A stretch of 64,000 nt of DNA, taken from NCBI RefSeq assembly GCF_048541585.1, contig NZ_CP183303.1:1612001-1676000 (forward strand). The letters run 5' to 3'. Numbering within the stretch: position 1 is the first letter of the stretch; the number at the start of each line of letters is the position of its first letter. Positions 8,642-18,460 of this stretch are shown in pieces. This stretch comes from Legionella_C sp048541585. Its GTDB lineage: Bacteria; Pseudomonadota; Gammaproteobacteria; Legionellales; Legionellaceae. The position numbers were made by a program, and so were the translations under genes. Under the pieces are notes generated by a model, which saw nothing but the letters and a program-made list of their open reading frames with translations, was not told the DNA's origin and did not search any database.

Positions 8642-9889
8642 TTGAGTAAGCGGCGTGTTGTAGTGACCGGCATGGGGATGGTTACCCCGCTTGGTCTAAA
8701 TGTAGAAGATACTTGGCAAGCTATTTTGGCGGGTAAAAGTGGTGTTAACTCTGTTGAAGGGTTTGATACGACTGATTTTCCAACTAAAATATGGGCTAAA
8801 GTAAAGAATTTTAACATTGAAGAATATGTCCCTCTCAAAGAAGCTCGTAAAATGGATGTTTTTACGCAATATGGGTTGGCCGCAGCTGAAGAAGCTTTAG
8901 CTAGCTCTGGGCTTATTATCGATGATAAAATAAGCTTGCGTGCTGGTGTAGCTGTCGGTGCTGGTATTGGTGGTATAGAAACCATTACTAATAACCAAGA
9001 AAAACTAATGACCGGCGGGCCACGTAAAGTTTCTCCTTTTTTTATACCTGCTGGTATCATCAATATGGTTGCCGGCCAAATATCAATTAGATATAAATTA
9101 AAAGGCCCTAATATTTCGGTAGTAACAGCTTGTACTACAGGCACACATAATATTGGTTTAGCAGGTAGAATGATAGCCTATGGCGATGCTGACGTTATGG
9201 TTTGTGGTGGCGCCGAAATGACCACTACGCCACTATGTTTGGCTGGCTTTTCTGCCGTACGTTCACTATCTAAACGAAATGATGAACCTGAAAAAGCATC
9301 ACGTCCTTGGGATAAGGATAGAGATGGATTTGTTATGGGTGAGGGCGCAGGCATTTTAATCCTTGAAGAGTATGAACATGCTAAATCTCGGAATGCAAAA
9401 ATATATGCTGAACTAGTAGGGTTTGGTATGTCTGGAGACGCTTTTCATATCACAGCACCCGATGAGGACGCAGATGGCGCCTCACGAGCAATGCTAACGG
9501 CTATTGAAGATGCAAATATAAGCCCTTCGATGGTTGATTATATTAACGCACACGGTACTTCTACTTATTTAAATGATTTAAATGAAACTAAAGCCGTTAA
9601 AAGAGTGTTTGATGACCATGCTTATAAACTAGCAATAAGCTCAACTAAGTCTATGACTGGCCATTTATTAGGTGCTGCAGGTGCAGTAGAAGCAATATTT
9701 ACTATCTTAGCTATTCAAGATCAAATTGCACCGCCTACGATTAATTTAGATCAGCCTGATGAAGGATGTGATTTAAACTATGTGTCTCATGAGCCACAAT
9801 CTAGAAAGATAGATTATGCATTAAGTAATTCTTTAGGATTTGGTGGAACTAACGGCAGCCTATTATTTAAACGTTATACTTCTGTTTAA
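8642..9889 (+). CDS. fabF: 3-oxoacyl-ACP synthase II (KAS II)
   Basis: Elongating condensing enzyme. Catalytic Cys164 lies in TACTTGTHNIG, with the two histidines in NAHGTSTYLND and STKSMTGHLLGAAGA. Length (415 residues) is typical of FabF. Translation probably begins at TTG, with AAGGAG a few bases upstream. It lies 18 bases after acpP, an obvious operon partner. The pabC gene that often follows is absent. Confidence 0.96.
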   Translation: MSKRRVVVTGMGMVTPLGLNVEDTWQAILAGKSGVNSVEGFDTTDFPTKIWAKVKNFNIEEYVPLKEARKMDVFTQYGLAAAEEALASSGLIIDDKISLRAGVAVGAGIGGIETITNNQEKLMTGGPRKVSPFFIPAGIINMVAGQISIRYKLKGPNISVVTACTTGTHNIGLAGRMIAYGDADVMVCGGAEMTTTPLCLAGFSAVRSLSKRNDEPEKASRPWDKDRDGFVMGEGAGILILEEYEHAKSRNAKIYAELVGFGMSGDAFHITAPDEDADGASRAMLTAIEDANISPSMVDYINAHGTSTYLNDLNETKAVKRVFDDHAYKLAISSTKSMTGHLLGAAGAVEAIFTILAIQDQIAPPTINLDQPDEGCDLNYVSHEPQSRKIDYALSNSLGFGGTNGSLLFKRYTSV

Positions 9890-10390
9890 TTAAATAAATT
9901 TTATTGTTGAAAGTATAATAATTAAGCCTGGCTTATATATAAATCACTAATTTAACTTCGTTTTAAATAATGTCTACTATACATTTAAAATAATATTCTA
10001 TGGTTTGAGACTTATTTTAATAATAACTTTCAGTTGGTCAAAAATGCAAAGTATTAATTTAAAGCTTTGCAAGTCTAAATCTTAGTATAATAAGAAATGT
10101 ATTGTTGTCTTAAACAGTAAAATAATTTAAATTAGATTGTTAATTTATGCGGCCGTATTGCTGTAATTCATCGACATCAAGTACCACAAATTTGTGATAT
10201 TCAAACAATATTGGAATTAAAATAAATAGATTAAATTTCTATTTTTTCTGTAAGAATAATGACTTTAACGTTTTTAATATCACGTATGAAACAAGTTTAC
10301 AGGGGCTAATTCATGCACCAGGATAAGCGTTAGCTGTCAATGCTGCAAAAAAGCCTATTATATAAGCAGCGTCTAATATTGGTGTAATAA
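9890..10390. other. Intergenic region between fabF and mltG
   Basis: About 500 bases in the position pabC occupies in many relatives. No long reading frame is present. There is a perfect 12-bp palindrome CACAAATTTGTG at 10185-10196. A short minus-strand frame through about 10147-10220 reads ...VVLDVDELQQYGRIN then stop and could be a gene remnant. The 12-mer AGTACCACAAAT at 10180-10191 also occurs in the fabH-fabD gap. Confidence 0.45.
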
Positions 10391-11431
10391 ATGCAAGATG
10401 ACAGCTCTCCTTTAAAAAATCAACCTGCCCAGGTAAAACAAAAGCGCCCAATCGTAAAAATTGTTGTTAGAACTTTAATCTTATTGGGCTTAACAGCCGT
10501 ATTGCTTTTAATTTGGCTCTATATGCTTTTAAATAAACCCATGATGACAGCCGGAAAATCTCTTATCTTAGAAGTAAAGCCAAATTCAACAGCCACAGCA
10601 TTAATTCAAAATTTATATAAAAATGGTTTTATTGATTCTAAATTTACTATAGAAAATTATATTAAATATAAAGGGTTAGCTAATCAATTAAAAGCAGGTG
10701 TTTATCAGATACAGCCAGACGAGTCAGCACCAGATTTAATTGATAGAATTGTAGCTGGTGATGTTTTAATAGCTGCGTTTCGAATAATTGAAGGGAGTAA
10801 TCTATATCAGATTAAACAAAAGCTGTCCCAAGCTCCATATCTTCACTACGAGCCCAATGACTGGCTATCTATTATAGGTAAATACACTAGTGCTGAAGGA
10901 TTATTGCTTGCGGACACCTACTATTATGATGCTGGCAGTGATGCAAAGCGACTTTTAATAACGGCAAACAAAAAACTATTAGCTATTTTAGATACTAATT
11001 GGGAAACAAGAAGTCCAAACCTACCTTATAAAACACCATATGAATTACTTATTGCCGCATCCATTTTGGAAAAAGAAACATCGTTGTCTCAAGAGCGAAA
11101 AATTATTAGTGGTATTGTAGTTAATCGCATAAAAAAACAAATGCCCCTTCAAATGGACCCAACTGTGATTTATGCTCTAGGTTCAACTTATTCCGGTAAA
11201 CTTAGTCATCAAGATTTGGCAACTAACTCTCCTTATAACACTTACCTTTATAGGGGTTTACCGCCCACCCCGATTGCTATGGTTGGTCGCGACGCTATTG
11301 AAGCAGCTGCTCATCCTCAGTTTTCAAATTACCTATATTTTGTCGCAAAGGGTGATGGAACTCATATTTTCTCTACAACCTATGAGGAACAGAAAAAAGC
11401 AATTGCTCGTTATATGAATAAGGAGAATTAA
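10391..11431 (+). CDS. mltG: Endolytic murein transglycosylase MltG
   Basis: YceG-like enzyme that cleaves nascent glycan strands in the inner membrane and helps set their length. A cytoplasmic N-terminus of about 27 residues precedes one membrane helix (TLILLGLTAVLLLIWLYMLL), then the LysM-like and catalytic domains. The catalytic glutamate lies in AASILEKETS, followed by MDPTVIYALG. Length (346 residues) is normal. Its stop overlaps the tmk start by one base. Confidence 0.94.
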   Translation: MQDDSSPLKNQPAQVKQKRPIVKIVVRTLILLGLTAVLLLIWLYMLLNKPMMTAGKSLILEVKPNSTATALIQNLYKNGFIDSKFTIENYIKYKGLANQLKAGVYQIQPDESAPDLIDRIVAGDVLIAAFRIIEGSNLYQIKQKLSQAPYLHYEPNDWLSIIGKYTSAEGLLLADTYYYDAGSDAKRLLITANKKLLAILDTNWETRSPNLPYKTPYELLIAASILEKETSLSQERKIISGIVVNRIKKQMPLQMDPTVIYALGSTYSGKLSHQDLATNSPYNTYLYRGLPPTPIAMVGRDAIEAAAHPQFSNYLYFVAKGDGTHIFSTTYEEQKKAIARYMNKEN

Positions 11432-12069
11432 TGATTCCTGGACAGTTTATTGTAGTGGAAGGCCTTGAAGGTGCAGGTAAAACAACTGCAATTGAAACAA
11501 TAAAGCATTATCTTCAAGATAAAGTAAAGAAAGTTATAGTCACTCGTGAGCCCGGGGGGACTTATATTGGAGAAAAAATTAGGACGTTAATTAAAGAAGC
11601 TATTGCTGATGAGCCATTAGATAGTCGCAGTGAACTGTTACTATTGTATGCTGCTAGAGTCCAGCTGATTCAAAATGTTATTCAACCAGCTTTAGCAAGG
11701 GGAGAATGGGTAATCGCGGATCGTTTTGAATTATCAACCTATGCCTATCAAGGCGGTGGCAGGGGCATTAGTCAGGCTATTTTAGATAGTTTATCTGAAT
11801 TTTGCCTAGACAAACTGCAGCCAAATTTAACTATATTTTTAGATATTTCCCCTAAGCAGGGGCTTGAACGAGCTAATAGTCGAGGCCAAACAGATCGTAT
11901 TGAGCAAGAATCATTATCTTTTTTTAACCGTGTATATCAAGCTTATCAGCAAAAATTAAAGCTGACTAAAAAAGTAGTGATTATTGATGCGAGTATGCCT
12001 TTAGAAAGCGTACAGCAAGCTATTTGCTTACAATTAAAAATCTTTTTGGATGAAAATGCATACTGTTAA
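11431..12069 (+). CDS. tmk: Thymidylate kinase
   Basis: Phosphorylates dTMP to dTDP. The P-loop is GLEGAGKTT, the DRF motif is in ADRFELSTYAYQGGGRG, and the lid region contains SRGQTDRIE. Length (212 residues) is normal. It sits in the conserved mltG-tmk-holB order and overlaps the start of holB. Confidence 0.95.
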   Translation: MIPGQFIVVEGLEGAGKTTAIETIKHYLQDKVKKVIVTREPGGTYIGEKIRTLIKEAIADEPLDSRSELLLLYAARVQLIQNVIQPALARGEWVIADRFELSTYAYQGGGRGISQAILDSLSEFCLDKLQPNLTIFLDISPKQGLERANSRGQTDRIEQESLSFFNRVYQAYQQKLKLTKKVVIIDASMPLESVQQAICLQLKIFLDENAYC

Positions 12070-12979
12070 TTTGGCCGTTACGAATCCTGAATACCTTAAA
12101 TTTTTGCAAACTTTTGAGGAGGGACATAAGCAAGAGCGTCTACACCACGCATTTTTATTACAAGGTTCATCTACAGCGAGTTTAACGGCTCTATATGGCC
12201 AAATGATAACTACTCTTTTATGTAAAGAGACTAACAGGCCCTGCGGTGTGTGTAAATCGTGTTTATTGATTAAACATAATGAGCATCCTGATTTATATCA
12301 AATTAAACCAGAAAAACCTGGAACTGCTATTAAAGTTGAGCAAATTAGAGAATTACATAACTATTTGTATACTTCCTCACAAGTAGCTAAAAGTAAAGTA
12401 ATTCTAATTTTACATGCGGAAAGAATGAATCGTGCTGCAGCAAATTCATTATTAAAAATGTTAGAAGAGCCACCAAATGGTATATATTTTATTTTGATAA
12501 TTGAGTCTATAAGCCAGATGCCAGCTACTATTCTTAGTCGTTGTCAAAAATGGTATTTTACTGATTTTAATTTTAATCTCGAGAATTACATTGCTCAATT
12601 TGAACAATATAATGTGGAAAGTTCGCTAGCAACTTTACTTAAACAGAAAGAATTGTTTCTTGATGATTTAATAAATATTAAAAAGAAACAGGTATCTATA
12701 AATGCTATTGCAGAAAAATGGTCAGTTTATGATTTAAACGACCTAACTCGGTTTATCTATCTGATAATTGCACAGATGATACATAATTATTTTTCTACTA
12801 TACCTCTAGACTCAAACATATCATTTAAATTAGAAGAATTAACACGAGGGTTTAAAATTACTTCTTTATTTACTTTGCTTGATAAGTTAAATCAAGCTAG
12901 TAAAAATTTAAGCTATAGTATAACTATAAATCAATTACTGACTCTAGAAGATTTATTGTTAAGCTTTCTGTGCGAGTAG
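12056..12979 (+). CDS. holB: DNA polymerase III delta' subunit
   Basis: Clamp-loader subunit delta'. It carries the zinc-binding cysteines (PCGVCKSCLLI), the sensor segment NSLLKMLEEPP and the SRC motif in ATILSRCQKW. ATG codons at 12050 and 12056 are both possible; GGA five bases before the second favours it. The frame overlaps tmk by 14 bases. At about 307 residues it is slightly shorter than the E. coli protein. The C-terminal third is divergent and AT-rich. Confidence 0.9.
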   Translation: MHTVNLAVTNPEYLKFLQTFEEGHKQERLHHAFLLQGSSTASLTALYGQMITTLLCKETNRPCGVCKSCLLIKHNEHPDLYQIKPEKPGTAIKVEQIRELHNYLYTSSQVAKSKVILILHAERMNRAAANSLLKMLEEPPNGIYFILIIESISQMPATILSRCQKWYFTDFNFNLENYIAQFEQYNVESSLATLLKQKELFLDDLINIKKKQVSINAIAEKWSVYDLNDLTRFIYLIIAQMIHNYFSTIPLDSNISFKLEELTRGFKITSLFTLLDKLNQASKNLSYSITINQLLTLEDLLLSFLCE

Positions 12980-12987
12980 GAGTATAA

Positions 12988-13326
12988 ATGATTGACGTGC
13001 CTATTATAAATGGAAATTTTCCAACAGAAGCTGCTCTTTATACAGCTTATATGCCTTTTATAACCAATGGCGGATTATTTATAAGAACAAATTTAGTATT
13101 GACTTTGGGTACTCAAGTACAATTATCATTAAAATTACTTAATGAAACTAAACCATATACTATTTCTGCTAAAGTCGCCTGGATTACACCGCGTGGATCG
13201 CAAGGTAACAAGCCTGCTGGATTAGGCCTACAATTCATAGGTGAAGAAAGCCCGGCATTAAAAAATAAAATAGAAACCTATTTAGCTGCCATGCTAAAAT
13301 CATCGCAAATAACTGACACAATATAG
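12988..13326 (+). CDS. PilZ-domain protein
   Basis: A 112-residue single-domain protein of the type encoded between holB and tatD in many gammaproteobacteria (PilZ of type IV pilus biogenesis). Features are the NGGLFIRTN stretch, the AKVAWITPRG strand and GLGLQF. The usual c-di-GMP-binding RxxxR is not evident at the N-terminus, as in the original PilZ, which does not bind the nucleotide. A role in pilus assembly is inferred from position and fold. Confidence 0.85.
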   Translation: MIDVPIINGNFPTEAALYTAYMPFITNGGLFIRTNLVLTLGTQVQLSLKLLNETKPYTISAKVAWITPRGSQGNKPAGLGLQFIGEESPALKNKIETYLAAMLKSSQITDTI

Positions 13327-13328
13327 CT

Positions 13329-14111
13329 ATGTTAATCGACTCACATTGTCATTTAAACCTTCTTGACCTAAACGATTTTGATAATCAACTAGATAATGTA
13401 TTAGCGGCTGCTTTTCAAAATGGTGTGGAGTCACTTCTATGCGTCTGTGTAGAGTTGACTGATTACCCAATTCTTTGTGAAATAGCTAATCAGTATAAAC
13501 AAGTTAAAATTTCAGTAGGCTTACATCCTAATAATTTAGTAGAGCACGAGCCTAGCGCGGCAACACTTGTAGAGTTAGCTAAACAACATTCAGCTTGTAT
13601 TGCTATTGGTGAAACAGGGCTTGATTATTATCGTGTGCTTGAATTGAACGCGCAAAAACAACAGCAAGAGAGATTTCGTGCACATATTCAAGCAGCTATT
13701 GCTTGTGAAAAGCCCCTAATTATTCATACGCGTCAAGCGGCAGAAGATACTTTGCAGGTTATGGCTGAGGAAAAGGCAAGCCAGATTGGCGGTGTTATGC
13801 ATTGTTTTGCTGAAGACTTAGATATTGCTAAAAGAGCCATAGATATGAATTTTTATATCTCTTTATCAGGCATTGTAACCTTTAAAAACGCAGCAGCTTT
13901 GCATGACGTAGCTAGAAGTATACCTCTAGACCGATTACTAATTGAAACGGACTCACCTTATTTAGCTCCGGTACCTTATCGCGGAAAACAGAATCATCCA
14001 GCTTTAGTAAAGTATGTAGCTGAGGCTATTAGTAAGCTTAAAGGAATTACCTATGAAGAAGTTGCAAGTCAGACTACACTAAATTTTAGGCGTTGTTTTA
14101 AACTAGTTTAA
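13329..14111 (+). CDS. TatD-family metal-dependent hydrolase (YcfH-like)
   Basis: TIM-barrel deoxyribonuclease-type hydrolase of 260 residues. Metal ligands are visible in DSHCHLN at the N-terminus, in GETGLDYYR, in IIHTRQA, in MHCFAED and in IETDSPYLAP. The gene follows pilZ immediately, the position of YcfH in the tmk-holB group. Relatives act as nucleases or D-tyrosyl-tRNA deacylase-like enzymes; the substrate cannot be told from sequence. Confidence 0.9.
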   Translation: MLIDSHCHLNLLDLNDFDNQLDNVLAAAFQNGVESLLCVCVELTDYPILCEIANQYKQVKISVGLHPNNLVEHEPSAATLVELAKQHSACIAIGETGLDYYRVLELNAQKQQQERFRAHIQAAIACEKPLIIHTRQAAEDTLQVMAEEKASQIGGVMHCFAEDLDIAKRAIDMNFYISLSGIVTFKNAAALHDVARSIPLDRLLIETDSPYLAPVPYRGKQNHPALVKYVAEAISKLKGITYEEVASQTTLNFRRCFKLV

Positions 14112-14133
14112 TTATTAATTAGGTTAATTCCCC

Positions 14134-15762
14134 ATGCAAACTAAAACCCAAGTTGTTATTATTGGAGCCGGTCCGGTTGGTTTAAGTATGGCTATTGGCC
14201 TTGCTCGCCAAGGTATTAAGAGTATTATTATTGAAAAGCATGCTTCTACTACGAGTCATCCTAAGGCGCGTGGAATTAATACAAGGACTATGGAAATTTT
14301 TAGACTTTGGGAAATGGAAGCCGCTTTACGACAATATCAATTACCTAAAGAAGCGCTTCGCTTTATTTGGTTTGAATCCTTACAAGGAAAAGAGCTTACT
14401 CGAATTAGTGCTAAACCTAGACCAGCTCTACACAGCCCAACCTCAATTGCTTTAATTTCCCAAGATTGGGTCGAGCAAGAATTATTAAATAAGGTTAAAG
14501 ATTATCCCGAAATTACTTATTATTTTAATGCCGAAATGACTGCTATAAAGCAGACAGAAGAATCCGTAGTAACCACTGTAAAAGATACCATAAGCGGTAA
14601 AGTATATCATATTAATTCAGCTTATTTAGTCGCTGCAGATGGAGCCTCAAGTCCTGCTCGAAAGCTACTTAATATAGGTATGCTAGGTAGAGAGAATTTA
14701 GGTGAATTTTGTAATATTTATTGTGAAATGGATTTAGCAAAATACATGCAGGATAGGCCTAGTATTGGGTATATCTTTACTCGTGAAGATATTATGGGAA
14801 CAATACTACTATCTAAAGATGGGGCACGTAAATGGTTAGTTGGCATACGTTATGATGTTCGCCCGGATTTATCAAGAGAAAGTTTTACCGATGCGTTTTG
14901 CTTGCAAGAAATTAAAAAAATTATTCAAGATGAAACTATTGACATAAAACTCATTAATAAAGCTTTCTGGACAATGGCTGCATTGATTGCAGAACGCTAT
15001 CGTGTTAAGAGAATTTTGCTAGCCGGTGATGCTGCGCATCGATTACCCCCTACAGGGGGCTTGGGTATGAATACTGGTATTCAGGATGCTCATAACCTTG
15101 CCTGGAAATTAGCCGCTGTTATTAAGGGTTATGCTGAGGAAGCATTGTTAGATACTTATTTTGAAGAGCGTGCTCCTATTGCTTATCACAACATTCAGTG
15201 GAGTACTAAAAACGCCTTACGTTATAATAAAATTTTTACAGCATTGCAAAGTGGTGATTATAAAACGATGACCGCTGCAATAGAAGAGCAAAATGAGCAT
15301 GTTAATCAAATTAACTTGGATTTAGGTTTTTGCTATGAAAAAGGGGCAATTATTGCCGAAGAGGCCTTCTCATCGCCTACCGATTTATCTGATTATCAGC
15401 CGTCAACTTTGCCTGGTTGTAGAGCGCCTCATTATATTTTAGAAAAAGAGAAAAAAATATTATCAACACTTGATCTTTTTGATAAGAATTTTGTGTTGCT
15501 ATGTTCGGATAAAACGGATGCTTGGCATAAGGCAGCTTTAAAGTATAGTAATGTACTCCTCATAAGTTATCGTATTGGGGAGCAGGGAGATTTACAAGAT
15601 CCAGCAGGGCAATGGCTATCAGTTTATCAAATTAATAGCACAGGCGCTGTCTTAATAAGGCCTGATGGACATGTTGCTTGGCGTAGCCGAGAAATGGTTA
15701 TAAATCCAGATAAATGTCTAAAAGAAGTATTTCAGAAATTATTATTTAAAAAACTTAAATAG
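14134..15762 (+). CDS. FAD-dependent aromatic-ring monooxygenase-like protein
   Basis: A 542-residue class A flavoprotein hydroxylase of the MhpA/TfdB/PheA type. The dinucleotide-binding GAGPVGLSMA lies near residue 10, the DG motif in VAADGASSPARK, and the FAD-phosphate loop is GDAAHRLPPTGGLGMN. A C-terminal thioredoxin-like domain of about 130 residues follows, as in phenol hydroxylases. No pathway partners are nearby, so the substrate is unknown. It sits alone between tatD and anmK and looks accessory. Confidence 0.85.
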   Translation: MQTKTQVVIIGAGPVGLSMAIGLARQGIKSIIIEKHASTTSHPKARGINTRTMEIFRLWEMEAALRQYQLPKEALRFIWFESLQGKELTRISAKPRPALHSPTSIALISQDWVEQELLNKVKDYPEITYYFNAEMTAIKQTEESVVTTVKDTISGKVYHINSAYLVAADGASSPARKLLNIGMLGRENLGEFCNIYCEMDLAKYMQDRPSIGYIFTREDIMGTILLSKDGARKWLVGIRYDVRPDLSRESFTDAFCLQEIKKIIQDETIDIKLINKAFWTMAALIAERYRVKRILLAGDAAHRLPPTGGLGMNTGIQDAHNLAWKLAAVIKGYAEEALLDTYFEERAPIAYHNIQWSTKNALRYNKIFTALQSGDYKTMTAAIEEQNEHVNQINLDLGFCYEKGAIIAEEAFSSPTDLSDYQPSTLPGCRAPHYILEKEKKILSTLDLFDKNFVLLCSDKTDAWHKAALKYSNVLLISYRIGEQGDLQDPAGQWLSVYQINSTGAVLIRPDGHVAWRSREMVINPDKCLKEVFQKLLFKKLK

Positions 15763-15922
15763 CGAAGTGTTAAAATTCATTTGCAAGTTCGATTAATTTC
15801 TATAAACAATGCCTATTGCATTAATTTCAATGTATTATCGGAAGCAACTACTAACTCAACTTAATTGATTTATACCTTTAACTTAAAATAGGTCTAAATA
15901 TTGGATTGGAGTGGATACAGGC

Positions 15923-17041
15923 ATGAAGTTATATGTTGGAATTATGTCAGGGACAAGTATGGACGGAATTGACGTTGCTTTAATTAATCTTACTAAAAAT
16001 GAAATTATTAACGGTATAACTTGCCCTTATGATCCTGAGGTTAAAGTTAGGCTTAAAGAGACTATGAGCTTAGAGGCTCATGATTTAGGTTATTTTAGTC
16101 AGTTAAATACTTTGTTGGGCAGAGAATTTGCGAAAGCAGTTTTATTGTTATTAGAGAAAAGTAACCAAAGTGCACGAAATATTACGGCCATTGGTAGCCA
16201 TGGGCAAACTATCTGCCATAACACTGCAATAGATATCCCTTATAGCGTTCAATTGGGATGCCCGCATACTATTGCAGAAATGACTAAAATTACTGTGGTA
16301 GCTGATTTTAGAACACGTGACTTAGTGGCTGGCGGCCAGGGCGCACCTTTTGCACCAATTTATCATCAGGCTATTTTTCGCGATTTTAGTTTTCCATTAG
16401 CTGTTGTTAATGTAGGCGGGATAGCAAACTTAACTTATCTTAAAAATGAGCATGATGTTAGTGGATATGATGTTGGTCCAGGAAATTGCTTAATGGATGC
16501 TTGGGTTTATAAGCACTTAGGTGTTGATTATGATAAAAATGGTGATTGGGCAGCCTCAGGTACAGTTATAAAGCCTTTATTAAATAGCTTACTACAAGAT
16601 TCCTTTTTTTTACGTCAAGCGCCTAAAAGTATTGGTAAAGAATATTTCTCATTAAAATGGCTTAGAAGCTATTTTAATGATGATTATAGCGCTGTAGATA
16701 TACAAGCGACTCTGCTGCGACTAACAGCAATGGGTATCGCCAAAAGCGTAAAAGGATTAATTTCTAACTCTCACCATTTATTTATTTGTGGCGGCGGAGC
16801 ACACAATAATGCTTTACTAAATGAACTCACTTATCTACTTCCAGACGTTAGGGTTTTATCAACGCAAAAAATCAATATTAATCCTGATTTTATTGAAGCA
16901 GCCATGTTTGCTTGGCTAGCTGATAAAACCTTAAATAACATTGCACTCAATCTTAATTCAATTACCGGTGCCAAACATCCTACAATTTTAGGAGCAATTT
17001 ATCCTGCAGGGATTGACAAGTTAAATTCTCTTGCGGTGTAA
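15923..17041 (+). CDS. anmK: Anhydro-N-acetylmuramic acid kinase
   Basis: Phosphorylates and opens 1,6-anhydroMurNAc in peptidoglycan recycling. It has the N-terminal YVGIMSGTSMDGIDVAL, the GSHGQTICH segment, NVGGIANLTYL, and GYDVGPGNCLMDAW. The frame is also open from a GTG at 15911. The ATG is preferred because GGAG at 15908-15911 serves it and the family starts close to this point. The product is 372 residues. Confidence 0.94.
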   Translation: MKLYVGIMSGTSMDGIDVALINLTKNEIINGITCPYDPEVKVRLKETMSLEAHDLGYFSQLNTLLGREFAKAVLLLLEKSNQSARNITAIGSHGQTICHNTAIDIPYSVQLGCPHTIAEMTKITVVADFRTRDLVAGGQGAPFAPIYHQAIFRDFSFPLAVVNVGGIANLTYLKNEHDVSGYDVGPGNCLMDAWVYKHLGVDYDKNGDWAASGTVIKPLLNSLLQDSFFLRQAPKSIGKEYFSLKWLRSYFNDDYSAVDIQATLLRLTAMGIAKSVKGLISNSHHLFICGGGAHNNALLNELTYLLPDVRVLSTQKININPDFIEAAMFAWLADKTLNNIALNLNSITGAKHPTILGAIYPAGIDKLNSLAV

Positions 17042-17072
17042 TGCATGTTTTCTTTTAGACAAAGATAGTATT

Positions 17073-18353
17073 TTGAGAGCAGTAAATTCAGAGCCTGGGC
17101 ATTATCTTAAATTAAATGCCTATATAATTTTTATCTTGTCAGCAACTTTTTATTTATATGAATTTGTTTTACAAGTAGCACCAAGTGTAATGGCTGATTC
17201 AATGATGAAAACCTTTAAAGTTGGTGCTGCCGGGTTTGGAATTGTTTCTGCCTTTTACTTTTATGCTTATGCGCCTATGCAACTACCAGCTGGATTGCTG
17301 TTTGATCGTTATGGTCCACGTAAATTAATGACTGGAGCGTTGATTTTATGTGCCATTGGCTCATTTTTTTTTGCTTCAACTGATACTCTTTTTACTGCAG
17401 CATTAGGGCGATTTTTAATTGGAATTGGTTCTGCTTTTTCCTTTATCGGTGTTTTAGTCCTTGTCTCTCGATGGTTTCCGCCGCAACAGTTTGCTCTACT
17501 AGCAGGAATTGCTCAATTAATGAGTTCAGTAGGGGCAATGTTTGGTGAAATGCCATTAGCCTCTTTAATTCAAGCAATAGGATGGCGGCAAGCAAGTTTT
17601 GTATTAGCACTCATTGGCCTTGCCTTGGCTTTGTTAATTTGGTTAGTTATTCGTGATTATCCAGAAAAGCACAGGCAGATCATAGCCAAGCGTCATGTAC
17701 GTGAAGAGTGGCAACGTCTTATACAAGTATGCGGCCGAGCCTATACTTGGATTGTTGGCGCTTATTCCTGTGCGATATGGACTCCAATTGCTGTATTTGC
17801 AGCGTTATGGGGGGTACCGTATCTACAACAAAAATTTCACATTACAATCCTTGCCGCTTCAGGATTATGTAGCATGATTTGGTTAGGTATTGGCGTTGGT
17901 AGTCCTTTATTAGGTTGGTTAAGTGATAGGATTTATAGTCGTCGTATTGCGCTAATTACTAGTGCACTTTTAGGTTTATTGGCAACTATTCTATTATTGT
18001 ATGTGCCTAATATTGGCATAAACTGGATGTATTTAATTCTATTTGTATTAGGGCTTGGTGCTGGTGGTCAAACAGTTAGCTTTGCTGTAGTTAAAGATAA
18101 TAATCCACCTGAATTGGTAGGTACAGCGTCAGGTTTTAATAACTTATCAGTACTTATTGGCGGCGCAGTATTTCAGCCTTTGGTTGGTATTTTTCTACAT
18201 AATAGTGGTCAATGGCAGCAAAATGAAATCCCTGTTTATTCTTTGATAAGTTATAACAAAGCCCTACTAGTCATGCCCTGTTGTTTTTTTATAAGTTTTA
18301 TTATTGCTGCATTTATTTTAAAGGAATCTCATCCAGGTGCTATAAAAAAATAA
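17073..18353 (+). CDS. MFS transporter
   Basis: A major facilitator of about 425 residues with 12 predicted membrane helices. The loop 2-3 signature is GLLFDRYGPRKLM, and a second copy at the start of the C-terminal half reads GWLSDRIYSRRIAL. The start is uncertain. The frame runs back to a TTG at 17031 that overlaps anmK, and a TTG at 17073 lies closer to the first helix; neither has a strong ribosome-binding site. The substrate cannot be predicted. It may be co-transcribed with anmK. Confidence 0.85.
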   Translation: MRAVNSEPGHYLKLNAYIIFILSATFYLYEFVLQVAPSVMADSMMKTFKVGAAGFGIVSAFYFYAYAPMQLPAGLLFDRYGPRKLMTGALILCAIGSFFFASTDTLFTAALGRFLIGIGSAFSFIGVLVLVSRWFPPQQFALLAGIAQLMSSVGAMFGEMPLASLIQAIGWRQASFVLALIGLALALLIWLVIRDYPEKHRQIIAKRHVREEWQRLIQVCGRAYTWIVGAYSCAIWTPIAVFAALWGVPYLQQKFHITILAASGLCSMIWLGIGVGSPLLGWLSDRIYSRRIALITSALLGLLATILLLYVPNIGINWMYLILFVLGLGAGGQTVSFAVVKDNNPPELVGTASGFNNLSVLIGGAVFQPLVGIFLHNSGQWQQNEIPVYSLISYNKALLVMPCCFFISFIIAAFILKESHPGAIKK

Positions 18354-18379
18354 AAATTTATAATATATATCATCAGCCA

Positions 18380-18460
18380 TTAAGCTTTATACTTCGTTGC
18401 AAGCTCTTTCAGCTTTCTCTGTGCATCCTTTGCCTCTTTCACTTGCGACTTTTCTAAAAT
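18380..18460 (-). pseudogene. Possible remnant of a coiled-coil protein C-terminus
   Basis: In the roughly 290-base gap after the MFS gene, a minus-strand frame of 26 codons reads LEKSQVKEAKDAQRKLKEL... and ends KYKA-stop. The composition (Lys, Glu, Ala, Leu) looks like a real helical C-terminus rather than random AT-rich sequence. It has no start codon and a stop lies just upstream. It could be a decayed gene end or chance. Confidence 0.2.

Noticed and set aside
8635..9144. 169-codon minus-strand frame over fabF
   Set aside because: Antisense to a well-conserved gene, with Pro/Ser/Thr-rich composition typical of shadow translation.
14195..14455. 86-codon frame inside the flavin monooxygenase gene
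   Set aside because: Same strand, different phase, fully inside the larger gene; no independent start signal.
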